A DNA stretch of 64,000 nt, from positions 62,001 through 126,000 of the forward strand of contig NZ_JARGNU010000003.1 in the NCBI RefSeq assembly GCF_029212375.1, in the 5' to 3' direction. Position 1 is the stretch's first letter. Every line of letters starts with the position of its first letter. The notes below the pieces were generated by a model. That model saw nothing but the letters and a program-made list of their open reading frames with translations. It was not told where the DNA came from and made no database searches. Origin of the DNA: Zhongshania sp. GTDB taxonomy: Bacteria > Pseudomonadota > Gammaproteobacteria > Pseudomonadales > Spongiibacteraceae. Positions 41,797-51,538 of the stretch are shown piece by piece. Position numbers and translations under genes: made by a program.

Positions 41797-41872
41797 GTCC
41801 CCTTCGTCTAGTGGCCTAGGACACTGCCCTTTCACGGCAGTAACAGGGGTTCGAGTCCCCTAGGGGACGCCA
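41797..41872 (+). tRNA. tRNA-Glu (anticodon TTC), copy 2, identical to copy 1
   Basis: Same 76 nt sequence as 41546..41621. Confidence 0.98.
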
Positions 41873-41925
41873 ATTAATTTGCGTCACAGCACGTAAATTT
41901 GTCAGTAACTTGCTTAGGCAGTTTG

Positions 41926-41954
41926 TTGACACATTGATGAAAACGACTTAGTAT
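41926..41954 (+). promoter_or_regulatory. Promoter upstream of tRNA-Gly
   Basis: TTGACA - 17 bp - TAGTAT then GCGCACC. Confidence 0.8.
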
Positions 41955-42057
41955 GCGCACCGTTAATTGCTGGTGAACAAAAAAGTCAGTTTAATCAAGG
42001 CTGTACGGCATATGTGAAATTGATTTAGAATGGCTTCTAAATCTAATGTCGTGATTT

Positions 42058-42133
42058 GCGGGAATAGCTCAGTTGGTAGAGCGCAACCTTGCCAAGGTTG
42101 AGGTCGGGAGTTCGAGCCTCCTTTCCCGCTCCA
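42058..42133 (+). tRNA. tRNA-Gly (anticodon GCC), CCA encoded
   Basis: GCGGGAATAGCTCAGTTGGTAGAGCGCAACCTTGCCAAGGTTGAGGTCGGGAGTTCGAGCCTCCTTTCCCGCTCCA. Confidence 0.98.
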
Positions 42134-42139
42134 AATTCT

Positions 42140-42172
42140 AAAAAAGCGAAGCGACTGCTTCGCTTTTTTTTT
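42140..42172 (+). terminator. Intrinsic terminator after tRNA-Gly
   Basis: AAAAAAGCGAAGC-gact-GCTTCGCTTTTTTTTT. Confidence 0.95.
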
Positions 42173-42259
42173 CGCCTGTACTTTATCCGAAAAATGTTTT
42201 TCTTGGTTAGTCGCGCCACCTCGCGCAAGTGTGGGGTGGCGCTATAGTTTTAATTCACG

Positions 42260-42670
42260 CTAGTGCATGCCAAATACTTGGGCGCGGAGATTCCGGTAGC
42301 AGGTGTCAGGTTTGCTGCTGCACTGTTCGTAGTATTGTTCTTCAACTTTTTGGTAGCGCTCCATTTCATCGTCGCCAAGATAATGCATGCAGTCGCCACC
42401 AAAAAACCACAGTAGGTCGCGGTGCACCTGTGGGGTGATGTCAGGGTAATGGCCAATGATGTGGGTTATGATACGCTGACCAAGCGCGACGTAAGCCTCA
42501 TTGGTAGCGAATTCTTCTTTTAGTTGCGCAAGCATTGCTAATAGCTCGGCATTGCTCTCTTCGCTGTGTGCGGGGTGCTGTGGCAGTACCACTGCGCAGT
42601 GCGTGTGAAGCTCTGTGCACAGTTGTAGGTAGTATTCAATTCGTGTCGTCACGTATTCTCCATTGCGCAT
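42260..42670 (-). CDS. PA2817 family-like hypothetical protein
   Basis: 136 aa; 'VHRDLLWFFGGDCMHYLGDDEMERYQKVEE'; family recalled from memory. Confidence 0.68.
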   Translation of the reverse strand: MRNGEYVTTRIEYYLQLCTELHTHCAVVLPQHPAHSEESNAELLAMLAQLKEEFATNEAYVALGQRIITHIIGHYPDITPQVHRDLLWFFGGDCMHYLGDDEMERYQKVEEQYYEQCSSKPDTCYRNLRAQVFGMH

Positions 42671-42780
42671 TTTTGCAGATTGTTTCTGAGCTGGGGCTAA
42701 TTGGCTCTAGTGTATTCCATCGCGCTAGCGTGGCAAAATACGCGGCTTACAAAATGATGTAATCGATTTAGGTAATTATT

Positions 42781-43695
42781 ATGGCGCTTGCCCTAGAAAT
42801 TAAGGGATTACGCAAGGTTTATGGCAATGGTTTTGAGGCCCTGAAGGGCATCGATCTTGAGGTTAAGCAGGGTGATTTTTTCGCTTTGCTCGGTCCGAAT
42901 GGTGCGGGTAAATCCACTACCATTGGTATTGTGTCGTCGCTAGTGAAGAAAACCGCTGGCGAGGTGCGAATTTTTGGCCATTCCCTCGACAGTGATATCG
43001 CGGCGGCCAAGCGTCAAATTGGCTTAGTGCCCCAAGAGTTCAACTTTTCTAATTTTGAGTCGGTTTGGGATATTGTAGTGAATCAGGCGGGCTATTATGG
43101 CCTGAGTCGTGGGGTTGCCGCTGAACGAGCTGAGAAATACCTGAAGAAGCTGGGTTTGTGGGACAAGCGCCACGGCGCCTCGCGCATGCTGTCGGGGGGG
43201 ATGAAGCGCCGTTTGATGATTGCTCGGGCGCTTGTGCATGAACCGCGCCTATTGATTTTAGACGAGCCTACCGCTGGTGTGGATATCGAGCTGCGCCGCT
43301 CAATGTGGGCGTTTCTCACTGAAATTAATCGCAGCGGCACAACGATTATTCTCACCACTCACTACCTCGAAGAAGCAGAGAGCCTGTGCCGTAATATTGC
43401 GATTATCGACGCGGGCAATATCGTTGAAAACACCAGTATGAAAGCCTTGCTGCGCCAGTTGCAAAAAGAAGTGTTTATCCTCGATGTGCGGGACAGCTTG
43501 AGTGCTGATATTAGTATTCCAGGTTTTGACACCCGCTTTGTAGATGAACACACCTTGGAGTTGGTGCTTAAAAAGGGCACCTCTCTCAATGAGGTGTTTG
43601 CCGCGCTAAATAGTAGCGAGCTGGTGGTTAGCAGTATGCGCAACAAGGCTAATCGCCTCGAAGAATTGTTTGTGTCGCTACTGAACCCAAAATAA
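42781..43695 (+). CDS. ABC transporter ATP-binding protein (YadG-like)
   Basis: Walker A 'GPNGAGKST', signature 'LSGGMKRR', Walker B 'LLILDEPTAGVD'. Confidence 0.95.
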   Translation: MALALEIKGLRKVYGNGFEALKGIDLEVKQGDFFALLGPNGAGKSTTIGIVSSLVKKTAGEVRIFGHSLDSDIAAAKRQIGLVPQEFNFSNFESVWDIVVNQAGYYGLSRGVAAERAEKYLKKLGLWDKRHGASRMLSGGMKRRLMIARALVHEPRLLILDEPTAGVDIELRRSMWAFLTEINRSGTTIILTTHYLEEAESLCRNIAIIDAGNIVENTSMKALLRQLQKEVFILDVRDSLSADISIPGFDTRFVDEHTLELVLKKGTSLNEVFAALNSSELVVSSMRNKANRLEELFVSLLNPK

Positions 43696-43764
43696 AGCGA
43701 ATATTCGTGTAGTCAGGTGTTATTGCGAAATCCTGGTTCTTAGATTTAAAAGGTGGAATTGTTA

Positions 43765-44538
43765 ATGACAGCAGCAGAGCAGTGGATTGCGTTTTACACC
43801 ATTGTCCGCAAAGAGATTCGTCGCTTTATGCGGATCTGGATGCAAACCTTATTGCCGCCGGCGATTACCATGTCGCTGTATTTTGTTATTTTTGGCGCCT
43901 TGATCGGCTCGCGGATAGGGCAGATGGGTGGCTTTACTTATATGGAATTTGTGGTGCCGGGTTTAATTATGATGTCGGTAATCACCAACGCTTATTCCAA
44001 TGTGGTGTCGTCTTTTTTTGGTGCTAAGTTTCAGCGCTTTGTGGAGGAGATATTGGTGTCGCCAATGTCGAATAACACGGTGTTGTGGGGATTTGTGATT
44101 GGCGGCGTAGCGCGTGGCTTATTGGTTGGCTTAATCGTAACCATGTTGTCGCTGTTTTTTACCACGCTACATATTCAGCACATCGGCATAACCATCGCGA
44201 TCGTGTTGATGACCTCGATAATGTTCTCGCTGGCGGGGTTTATCAACGCGGTATTTGCCAATAATTTTGACGATGTTTCGATTGTGCCGGTGTTTGTACT
44301 AACGCCGCTGACCTATTTGGGTGGTGTCTTTTACTCAATCGACTTATTGCCGGAGTTTTGGGCTGGAGTGTCGCGCTTAAACCCCATGCTCTACATCGTT
44401 AATGCGTTTCGCTATGGGGTGCTAGGTACCTCAGACGTCAATGTGGTAACCGCCTTTATTATGGTCGGTGTGTTTACCTTGGCAGCCTATGCCTACTGTA
44501 TGTATTTATTGCGCAGTGGAACCAGGCTGCGCCAGTGA
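43765..44538 (+). CDS. ABC-2 type transporter permease (YadH-like)
   Basis: Multi-TM ~257 aa; 'LTPLTYLGGVFYSIDLLPEFW'; co-directional with the ATPase. Confidence 0.92.
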   Translation: MTAAEQWIAFYTIVRKEIRRFMRIWMQTLLPPAITMSLYFVIFGALIGSRIGQMGGFTYMEFVVPGLIMMSVITNAYSNVVSSFFGAKFQRFVEEILVSPMSNNTVLWGFVIGGVARGLLVGLIVTMLSLFFTTLHIQHIGITIAIVLMTSIMFSLAGFINAVFANNFDDVSIVPVFVLTPLTYLGGVFYSIDLLPEFWAGVSRLNPMLYIVNAFRYGVLGTSDVNVVTAFIMVGVFTLAAYAYCMYLLRSGTRLRQ

Positions 44539-44572
44539 ATGCTTGGTTTGGAATGAGCGAGAGTTATCTAAA

Positions 44573-45403
44573 ATGAGTGAGCACCACGGTCACGGTCCTT
44601 TAGGCGCGAAGGTTGATTATCCCGCTCAGTACGACGCGAGTTGTTTATACCCAATACCTCGCGCCGCAGGGCGCGCAGCTTTGGGTATTGCGGCAGATCT
44701 GCCTTTTGCTGGGGTCGATATTTGGAATGCCTATGAATTGTCGTGGCTAAATCTAAATGGTAAACCGATGGTGGCTTGTGCGGAGTTTCGGGTCCCCGCC
44801 GACTCGGAAAATATTATCGAATCGAAATCCTTTAAGCTCTATCTTAATTCCTTTAATCAAACTCGGTTGGGCGGTATTGCCGAGCTAAGGGCTGTGCTCA
44901 CTAAGGATTTGAGCGCGGCGGCGGGAGCGCCAGTACAGGTCGATATAGCTTCCCCTGATGACTGGGGGCTGAGCTACGGTATTCAGAATCCTGCTGGCGA
45001 GTGTCTTGATAGCTTGGATATTAGTCCCGACAGCTACCAGCCAAATAGCATGTTATTGAAAGCGAGTGCGGGAGAGTCGGTAACAGAAGAGCTGTTTAGC
45101 CATTTATTGCGTTCGCGCTGCCCAGTGACCTCTCAGCCCGACTGGGCGAGTGTTGAAATTGCCTATAGCGGGCCGCGTATTGACCGCGAAGGCTTATTGG
45201 CTTACTTGATCTCTTTTCGCGAGCACGACGATTTTCACGAGCAGTGTGTTGAGCAAATTTTTAGTGATATTAATCGCTTTTGCCAACCCAATCGTTTGCG
45301 GGTTTACGCGCGGTATTTGCGGCGTGGCGGTTTGGATATCAACCCTTGGCGCAGTAATTTTGTTGGCGATACAGCTCAGAACAGCCGCGGTTCGCGGCAG
45401 TGA
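44573..45403 (+). CDS. queF: NADPH-dependent 7-cyano-7-deazaguanine reductase
   Basis: 'GVDIWNAYELSWLNLNGKPMVACAEFRVPADSENIIESKSFKLYLNSFNQ', 'FREHDDFHEQCVEQIF'. Confidence 0.96.
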   Translation: MSEHHGHGPLGAKVDYPAQYDASCLYPIPRAAGRAALGIAADLPFAGVDIWNAYELSWLNLNGKPMVACAEFRVPADSENIIESKSFKLYLNSFNQTRLGGIAELRAVLTKDLSAAAGAPVQVDIASPDDWGLSYGIQNPAGECLDSLDISPDSYQPNSMLLKASAGESVTEELFSHLLRSRCPVTSQPDWASVEIAYSGPRIDREGLLAYLISFREHDDFHEQCVEQIFSDINRFCQPNRLRVYARYLRRGGLDINPWRSNFVGDTAQNSRGSRQ

Positions 45404-45413
45404 TTGAGAAAGC

Positions 45414-45821
45414 TTAGACTGCGGCTTGCCACGTGGATAATGTCTGCGCCAATTTGGCGAGGCAGGCGTTAAAGTCGGTAGACTTACTGATGAAGGCGTC
45501 TGCGCCGAGCGCCTTGCATTCGCCTTGCTCTCGATACGTCACGGTGTGCATCACAATATAAATAGGGTCGTAACGCTTATTTTGGCGAATAATCTCAAGT
45601 GCTGCTTTGCCATTCATTCGCCGCATATTAATGTCCAGAAAAATAATATCGGGAAGTTCGTTGCTGCATTGAGCGTCGAGTTCAGCGAGCAGTAGCTCGC
45701 CATCTTCAATTTCTTTAAGTCGCGGTTTTTCACCTAACCGCGCGAGGCTTTCTTTAAATATAATTCTGTCAGCCATAGAATCATCGACAATCCAAAATGT
45801 CGGGCTTCTGCTCGCAGTCAT
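45414..45821 (-). CDS. Single-domain response regulator
   Basis: REC fold: 'WIVDDSMADRIIFKESL', 'DIIFLDINMRRMNG', 'ISKST'. Confidence 0.9.
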   Translation of the reverse strand: MTASRSPTFWIVDDSMADRIIFKESLARLGEKPRLKEIEDGELLLAELDAQCSNELPDIIFLDINMRRMNGKAALEIIRQNKRYDPIYIVMHTVTYREQGECKALGADAFISKSTDFNACLAKLAQTLSTWQAAV

Positions 45822-46016
45822 CTTGCCATATATAATCCGGTGGTTTTAATAGTTGCTAGGGTAGGGCGCCAGTGCGTGTTGTTCTGTAAGTATTTGTTCG
45901 TATCAAGCTAGCGCTACTGCCGCCGATAATAGAATCAGTAAGTAAATTAACGGATATCCCGAACCCCTGCATAGCGGCATAATTGCTGCCATATACGAGA
46001 TGTTTGGGAGTTTAAT

Positions 46017-46343
46017 ATGCTAATTGCAAGCTACTTGCTAGGCTGCGACGGAGATGGCGGCGTGCGCCATTTGGCCGTTGACAATGTTATACCCGAAGCA
46101 AATCAAACATTGGAGTACACTCTCTATCCTCGTGAAGCGCTAGGCGGTGCAGAAATCATCGATTTGGTTTTGCAGTTTGCCGATGCAGAAGAACCCCGCA
46201 ATATTATCTGTCTGCCAGCGCTACCTTCGGTGGTGGTGAATCATATCCTTGCTGGCTTGCCGCTACAAATTGTTGATTTTGCCTACGGTAGAGTGGTGCG
46301 TTTGGCTAGTCAATTTCAGCCCTATCAGCAGCGTTGTGCTTAA
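46017..46343 (+). CDS. Hypothetical protein, no family recognised
   Basis: 108 aa ORF with GGGAG RBS-like sequence upstream. Confidence 0.55.
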   Translation: MLIASYLLGCDGDGGVRHLAVDNVIPEANQTLEYTLYPREALGGAEIIDLVLQFADAEEPRNIICLPALPSVVVNHILAGLPLQIVDFAYGRVVRLASQFQPYQQRCA

Positions 46344-46345
46344 AT

Positions 46346-46594
46346 ATGAGTTATTGGCGTAGAAGCAAGACCAGCGCTCTTGAAGCTAAATATTATTCTA
46401 TGCATGGGCCTCAATCTACGATCAGCTTGTGCCCATCGACACAGCGGATGAGCTATGCAGCAAATTTTTCTGCAAAAATGCCGCAGACCATTGATGGCCG
46501 AATTCAATCAGATCAACGTCTATCTCCTGATGCCGATACCTTGAATTACTTTGTGAAATTGGCTGAGCGACTGTCTAAATCCCCCAAAGCGTAA
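46346..46594 (+). CDS. Possible small hypothetical protein
   Basis: Directly follows 46017..46343; no recognisable domain, weak start. Confidence 0.3.
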   Translation: MSYWRRSKTSALEAKYYSMHGPQSTISLCPSTQRMSYAANFSAKMPQTIDGRIQSDQRLSPDADTLNYFVKLAERLSKSPKA

Positions 46595-46661
46595 ATTTCC
46601 GCTGCGCTAGCTAGCAAGCTTGTTTATCATGGCCTCTTGAGTATTGATTTTAGAGGTCATT

Positions 46662-47294
46662 GTGTCTGAATTAAATCATCGCCACGCGTTTGTTACGATG
46701 CTGGATTTGCAAAATCGCATGAATGCCAAAGTTCACCCCGACTGGATGAGTCAGGGCTTTGCTTGGTATCGCGCTGCGTGGATAGAATGCGCCGAGCTGA
46801 TGGACCACTACGGCTATAAGTGGTGGAAAAAGCAACAAGCCGATATTGAGCAAGTACAGCTGGAAGTGGTCGATATTTGGCATTTTGGTTTGAGTGCGAT
46901 GTTTACGCCCGGCGCGGATATCGAGAAGCTGGCTGATGCTATTGTGAGCGAATTGGCAAGCTATCAGGCCTCGGGCAAGGGCGTATTAGCAGCGACGGAA
47001 GCACTGGCGGGCCACTGCCTGGCCGAGAAAGGCTTTTCGGTGAGCTTATTTTGGGATCTGATGGCGGCGTCGGAGCTTAGTTTCGACCAACTTTATAAAC
47101 AGTATGTTGGCAAGAACGTGCTCAATTTTTTCCGCCAAGATCACGGTTATAAAGATGGCAGCTATATTAAAATTTGGCAGGGCAGCGAGGATAATGTCCA
47201 TCTCGTCGAGATACTCGCTAGCGCCGATATGCGCTCACCCCAATTTGCCGATGACGTTTACAAGAGCCTTGTGGCTCGTTATCCGTCGGCCTAG
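46662..47294 (+). CDS. dUTP diphosphatase, dimeric type-like
   Basis: 'AFVTMLDLQNRMNAKVHPDWMSQGFAWYRAAWIECAELMDHYGYKWWKK', 'EVVDIWHFGLS'. GTG start. Confidence 0.87.
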   Translation: MSELNHRHAFVTMLDLQNRMNAKVHPDWMSQGFAWYRAAWIECAELMDHYGYKWWKKQQADIEQVQLEVVDIWHFGLSAMFTPGADIEKLADAIVSELASYQASGKGVLAATEALAGHCLAEKGFSVSLFWDLMAASELSFDQLYKQYVGKNVLNFFRQDHGYKDGSYIKIWQGSEDNVHLVEILASADMRSPQFADDVYKSLVARYPSA

Positions 47295-47305
47295 GGGCGT
47301 TGCTA

Positions 47306-48172
47306 ATGTCTTCGGATAAGATCTCTACCTCAGCTCTGGCTAAACTTGGTGAAATTCCTGTTCAGCAGCTGTTTTCGGTGCTGAAGGATTACGGTTGGAT
47401 CCGTAAAACCGATGACGGCTGGGCGCTGACGGGCAAGGGCGAATTCGAAGGCGGTAGCTATATCACCAGCAAACGCTACGGGCGCTATATTGTGTGGCCA
47501 AACTCCTTATTAGAGCACCCCCTTTTTCAGGCGCTAGAAAGCAATAAATTGTTGTCTGCGTCGGCATTGGGGCGTATCGAAGGGTTTAGCGGGCGGGAAA
47601 TTAATCGCATGCTGGTTGAAATCGCCTGGCTGCGCCCTAGCTCTCGTGGCTGGGAGTTAACGGAGCGAGGTATTGCTGAGGGCGGACAGCTTTTTGAAAA
47701 TCAGCAAAGCAGTCTTAGCTACGTATTGTGGCCAGAAGATGTTCGTCATCGGCCGGCGTTAAAGCGAATTTTACAGCAGTGCCGAAATTCAGAACCTGAA
47801 GTTGATGATTTATTTGCGGCCAGTCAATCGCCAGGTCGCGAGTGGCGTAGTCTTGATGGTGTGGTCTATAAAAATCACGCCCACTGGGCTATAGCTCAGT
47901 GGCTGTATTTAGCTGGCCTGCGCTATGCTATCTACCGAAGTTTACCGGTGGCGGAGAATTTGGTTGGCGATTTTTATTTGCCTCAGTCTGGCGTTTATAT
48001 TGAGTATTGGGGAGGCGATGATCACTCCGACGCCATCTCAGCGCGTATGCGGCGCGCTGAGTTGTGCAAGAAATTAGGTTTTGCTGTTCTTGATGTTCAT
48101 CCAGATGATTTGCCTAATCTAGATGACTACCTCAGTCGGCACCTGCAAGCGCTTGGCGTGGATTTTTACTAG
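47306..48172 (+). CDS. Duplicated winged-helix-like units with C-terminal PD-(D/E)XK-like domain, unknown function
   Basis: Two similar segments '[22 protein letters not shown]' and '[22 protein letters not shown]'; C-terminal '[20 protein letters not shown]...[28 protein letters not shown]'. Confidence 0.72.
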   Translation: MSSDKISTSALAKLGEIPVQQLFSVLKDYGWIRKTDDGWALTGKGEFEGGSYITSKRYGRYIVWPNSLLEHPLFQALESNKLLSASALGRIEGFSGREINRMLVEIAWLRPSSRGWELTERGIAEGGQLFENQQSSLSYVLWPEDVRHRPALKRILQQCRNSEPEVDDLFAASQSPGREWRSLDGVVYKNHAHWAIAQWLYLAGLRYAIYRSLPVAENLVGDFYLPQSGVYIEYWGGDDHSDAISARMRRAELCKKLGFAVLDVHPDDLPNLDDYLSRHLQALGVDFY

Positions 48173-48456
48173 CGTTCCAGTTCTTGCTTAATCGCTTCAG
48201 CCAAGGCTAAGTCTTTGGCTGTTAAGCCTCCCGAGTCGTGGGTAGTGAGGGCGATGCTGACCGTTTTATAAACATTGCTCCACTCTGGATGGTGGTCTAT
48301 TTTTTCGGCACGCATCGCAACGCGGGTCATAAATCCAAAAGCGCTGATAAAGTTTTCGAACTCCAACTCGGTGCACAGCTTACCTTCGCGCAACTCCCAG
48401 CCTTTCAAGTTTTTCAGCGCATCGCTAACTTCTTGCTCAGTTAATTTTACGGTCAT
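48169..48456 (-). CDS. phhB: 4a-hydroxytetrahydrobiopterin dehydratase
   Basis: '[12 protein letters not shown]...[36 protein letters not shown]'. Confidence 0.95.
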   Translation of the reverse strand: MTVKLTEQEVSDALKNLKGWELREGKLCTELEFENFISAFGFMTRVAMRAEKIDHHPEWSNVYKTVSIALTTHDSGGLTAKDLALAEAIKQELER

Positions 48457-48467
48457 CAGATTTCCTT

Positions 48468-49562
48468 TTAGCCTCGTTTTGTCAAAAATACGCCGCACTC
48501 CATATGGTGAGTGTACGGGAACTGGTCGAAAAGGGCGAAGTCCTTGACGTGGTGGGATTTTGTTAATATTTCCAAATCGCGGTGCAGGGTTTCTGGGTTG
48601 CAGGAGATGTAAATAATATTATTAAAGCCTGCAATAAACTCACGGCTGGCGGCGTCTAAGCCGGCTCTGGGCGGGTCTACTAATACTGTGCTTATGGCGT
48701 AGCTGTCGAGGTCGACGCCGTGTAGGCGACGGAAGCTGCGTTCCTTATTTAGCGCTGAGGTCAGTTCCTCGCTAGACATGCGCAGTACCAGCGCATTGCT
48801 GACCGTATTCATGGCAAAATTTTCGTGGGCGGCTTTCACCGAGGTTTTCGAGATTTCGGTGGCGAGTACGCGGCGGAAATGGCTGGCCAGTGGTATGGTG
48901 AAATTGCCGTTACCACAATACAGCTCTAGCAAATCGGTATCGGGATTCTGGCCACAGCGCGCCTTGGCCCAGCTCACCATTTTGGCATTTACTTTGCCGT
49001 TGGGCTGGGTAAATCCACCCTCATACTGGTGGTACGCGTAGTGCTTGCCGTCTACGGGTAATTGCTCTAGCACATAGTCTCGATTGAGTACGATTTTTTG
49101 TTTTTTACTGCGGCCAATAATTTGAATATTGAATTGCTCGGCAATGGCTTGGGCGGCTAGCTGCCACTCGTCGTCGAGCCGACGGTGGTATATCAAGGTG
49201 ACCAGCATGTCGCCACTGAGGGTGCTCAAAAACTCAATTTGAAATAAGCGCTTATTTAACGCCGAGTGTTCGCCGAGCGCCAGCCGCAGTGGCGTCATTA
49301 ATGTGCAAATGGTTTCTGAGGCGGTAGGGAAATGATCAATCCTGATCGGTACTTTAGGGTCGCTGGGATCGAACATCGCGTAGAAAAAGCTGCCATCTTC
49401 GTGCCAAATACGAAACTCGGCGCGCAGGCGATAGTGCTCTGGTGCTGAGGGGTAGATTTCGGGCGTTGGTAGTGAGAGATCAGCGAAGCTCGCAACAACG
49501 GTGTTCACTTTCTCAGCGAGAAGTTGCGGGTATTCTGCGGTATTTAGGGGTTTGAAACTCAT
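48468..49562 (-). CDS. trmA: tRNA (uracil-5-)-methyltransferase
   Basis: '[29 protein letters not shown]', '[10 protein letters not shown]', '[16 protein letters not shown]'; ORF track extends to 49637. Confidence 0.95.
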   Translation of the reverse strand: MSFKPLNTAEYPQLLAEKVNTVVASFADLSLPTPEIYPSAPEHYRLRAEFRIWHEDGSFFYAMFDPSDPKVPIRIDHFPTASETICTLMTPLRLALGEHSALNKRLFQIEFLSTLSGDMLVTLIYHRRLDDEWQLAAQAIAEQFNIQIIGRSKKQKIVLNRDYVLEQLPVDGKHYAYHQYEGGFTQPNGKVNAKMVSWAKARCGQNPDTDLLELYCGNGNFTIPLASHFRRVLATEISKTSVKAAHENFAMNTVSNALVLRMSSEELTSALNKERSFRRLHGVDLDSYAISTVLVDPPRAGLDAASREFIAGFNNIIYISCNPETLHRDLEILTKSHHVKDFALFDQFPYTHHMECGVFLTKRG

Positions 49563-50566
49563 AGGTTTTCCGTAGCTGTGGCGCTCAGTCGTTGGCGATT
49601 GCGCTGGTTCCAGATTGCGCTGGCCTGAGCGAGGCATTCTTCTTGATTAAGTTCGGGGCTTCGCAACTGTAGGGCAATCGCAATGGTACCTTGAATGGCG
49701 AGTCGGCCGTATTCACTTATGTGTTCGTCACGCCACGCGTTAAGTAACTCGGTGGTGGGTAGTTCGCTAAGCTTTTCTTGCCTGCCGTCGAGCATGCGCG
49801 GCCATTCGGCCTCGCTTAAGTGGCCGTTGTGGACGCTTTTGACGCGGCAGTCGGCTTCAGGTTTGCGTTCCGCTTCGCCTGCTTCACCTTTAAATACCAC
49901 GGCGTGAGCTTGGCCCAATAGCGCGGCCGCCTGCTGATGATTGTCGGCATAAGCGGGGTGGAAAATACTCTGTATAGAATAGTCTGCTGCAAGGGGGTTG
50001 AGTAGCCGCGACAGCGTGTGTACCGGCGAGCGCAGGCCAAATTGAGCGCGTAGATCAATCATGCGCTGCAGTGGCGGTGAAAATTGCGCAAGTGGCAGGT
50101 ATGCGAAATTACCTTGCTCTAGTTTACTACTGACATCTTGCCAGTCGCGGGCGGTGGCTTCGCCGAGTTCTGCCAGCACGTGCTCGCTGTAGATACGTTC
50201 GGCGGTGTGTCCGGCAGCACCGTGCATAAACACGCGTAAACCACTGTCTGCCAGCGCTAGGGCGGCAAGTAGATACCATGGCTGCTGCCGGCGCTTACCG
50301 GCGTAGCTCGCCCAGTCTAGGTCAACGGCAATACTTGGTGCCTGGAGGGTTTCACGCACCGCGCGAACAAAGCCGGCAAGCTCTTCAAAGCTTTCTTCCT
50401 TGACCCGCAGCAGCATAAGAAAGGCGCCGAGCTGCACGTCTTCTACTTCGCTGCGCATAATCATGCCCATCGCCGCATAGGCTTCGTCGGCGTTAAGTGA
50501 GCGCGACCCAGTTTTGCCCTTGCCAAGAATACGAACATATTGTGCGAAAGGGTGTTCGGCTATCAT
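49559..50566 (-). CDS. ybiB: Glycosyl transferase family 3 protein, YbiB-like
   Basis: 'MIAEHPFAQYVRILGKGKTGSRSLNADEAYAAMGMIM', 'MHGAAGHTAERIYSEHVLAELG'. Confidence 0.85.
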   Translation of the reverse strand: MIAEHPFAQYVRILGKGKTGSRSLNADEAYAAMGMIMRSEVEDVQLGAFLMLLRVKEESFEELAGFVRAVRETLQAPSIAVDLDWASYAGKRRQQPWYLLAALALADSGLRVFMHGAAGHTAERIYSEHVLAELGEATARDWQDVSSKLEQGNFAYLPLAQFSPPLQRMIDLRAQFGLRSPVHTLSRLLNPLAADYSIQSIFHPAYADNHQQAAALLGQAHAVVFKGEAGEAERKPEADCRVKSVHNGHLSEAEWPRMLDGRQEKLSELPTTELLNAWRDEHISEYGRLAIQGTIAIALQLRSPELNQEECLAQASAIWNQRNRQRLSATATENL

Positions 50567-50585
50567 AGATACACTCGGAGTGGGT

Positions 50586-50921
50586 TTAAAGGCAGTTGTC
50601 AGGGCGGGGCAGGCCAGCAATTTTACTGAGCGACTTTGCTGGGCTATCGGGAAAGTGTTTCAGAAAATACAGACTGGTGCCCTTGTCCGCGCCAAGTTCT
50701 AATTTGGCGTATTTTATCAGGGGCCGCATCGCTGGGGACAGGCCAAACTGCTGGTAATAACGCTGCACCAGTTCAATTAGCTGCCAGTGGCTATCGCACA
50801 GGGTGATGCCGGAGCTGGTGGCGAGTTGTTCAGCGACAGCCGGCGACCAATCAGTGAGGTCTTTAAGGAAACCGTCGGGATCGGTGGCGATGCTCGCGCC
50901 ATTAACCACTAGTGCATTCAT
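50586..50921 (-). CDS. tusE: Sulfurtransferase TusE (DsrC family)
   Basis: 'DPDGFLKDLTDWSPAVAEQLA', C-terminal 'AGLPRPDNCL' with the conserved penultimate Cys. Confidence 0.93.
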   Translation of the reverse strand: MNALVVNGASIATDPDGFLKDLTDWSPAVAEQLATSSGITLCDSHWQLIELVQRYYQQFGLSPAMRPLIKYAKLELGADKGTSLYFLKHFPDSPAKSLSKIAGLPRPDNCL

Positions 50922-51184
50922 TACCAGCTCAAACAGTGGCGGTGTTGCGCGCAGAGCTCGACAAATCCACTGTAATCTACCAGTGTTACGGCGCCGACGG
51001 GGTTAACGCCGCGGCGATCAATATCATCGCTGAGGGCGTAGATTGAAGCATCGCCACTCGTTATCTCAATATTGCTGGCTGCTAGCAATACCGCATCTTC
51101 GATTAAAATGACGGCATCGCCATCTGTCAAGCTGAATTGGCAGCGGCTTAAACTACTCGTGCTATTTAATATATGTAAGCTCAC
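50921..51184 (-). CDS. tusB: Sulfurtransferase complex subunit TusB (DsrH family)
   Basis: 87 aa; 'MSLHILNSTSS...GDAVILIEDAVLLA' and position in tusDCBE order. Confidence 0.87.
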   Translation of the reverse strand: MSLHILNSTSSLSRCQFSLTDGDAVILIEDAVLLAASNIEITSGDASIYALSDDIDRRGVNPVGAVTLVDYSGFVELCAQHRHCLSW

Positions 51185-51538
51185 CTAAAAACTCTGAATG
51201 CGGTCAGCTGAGGACATTAAGCTGGAAAATTGCTCTGCTGACAGGGCTTTTGCCTGCGGGACCAGTGCCGCTGGCGGGAGATTATACGTGCTGCTGTCTT
51301 CGGCGAGATAATATATATCGTCAATGTCATAGAGTGGCAGGGCATTAATTACGCCGAGGTGCGGTTTTTTCTCGGTGTTCGCGCTATTTTGTTGCATCAC
51401 TAATTGATAAATAGCCTCTTGCGCAAACACTAGGCTCACTTCTTGATCGAAGGCGGCGCTAGCTAGGGCCATGTCGAGAGCTTCCCGGGCAATGCTGTTG
51501 CCGTAGGCGGAACGTGTAAAGATATAGAGGAATTTCAC
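51185..51538 (-). CDS. tusC: Sulfurtransferase complex subunit TusC (DsrF family)
   Basis: 'FLYIFTRSAYGNSIAREALDMALASAAFDQEVSLVFAQEAIYQL'. Confidence 0.92.
   Translation of the reverse strand: MKFLYIFTRSAYGNSIAREALDMALASAAFDQEVSLVFAQEAIYQLVMQQNSANTEKKPHLGVINALPLYDIDDIYYLAEDSSTYNLPPAALVPQAKALSAEQFSSLMSSADRIQSF

Noticed and set aside
41546-41872. tRNA-Glu tandem duplication as a possible integrative-element attachment site
   Set aside because: No integrase, direct-repeat-bounded cargo or mobile gene between or beside the copies; each copy has its own promoter.
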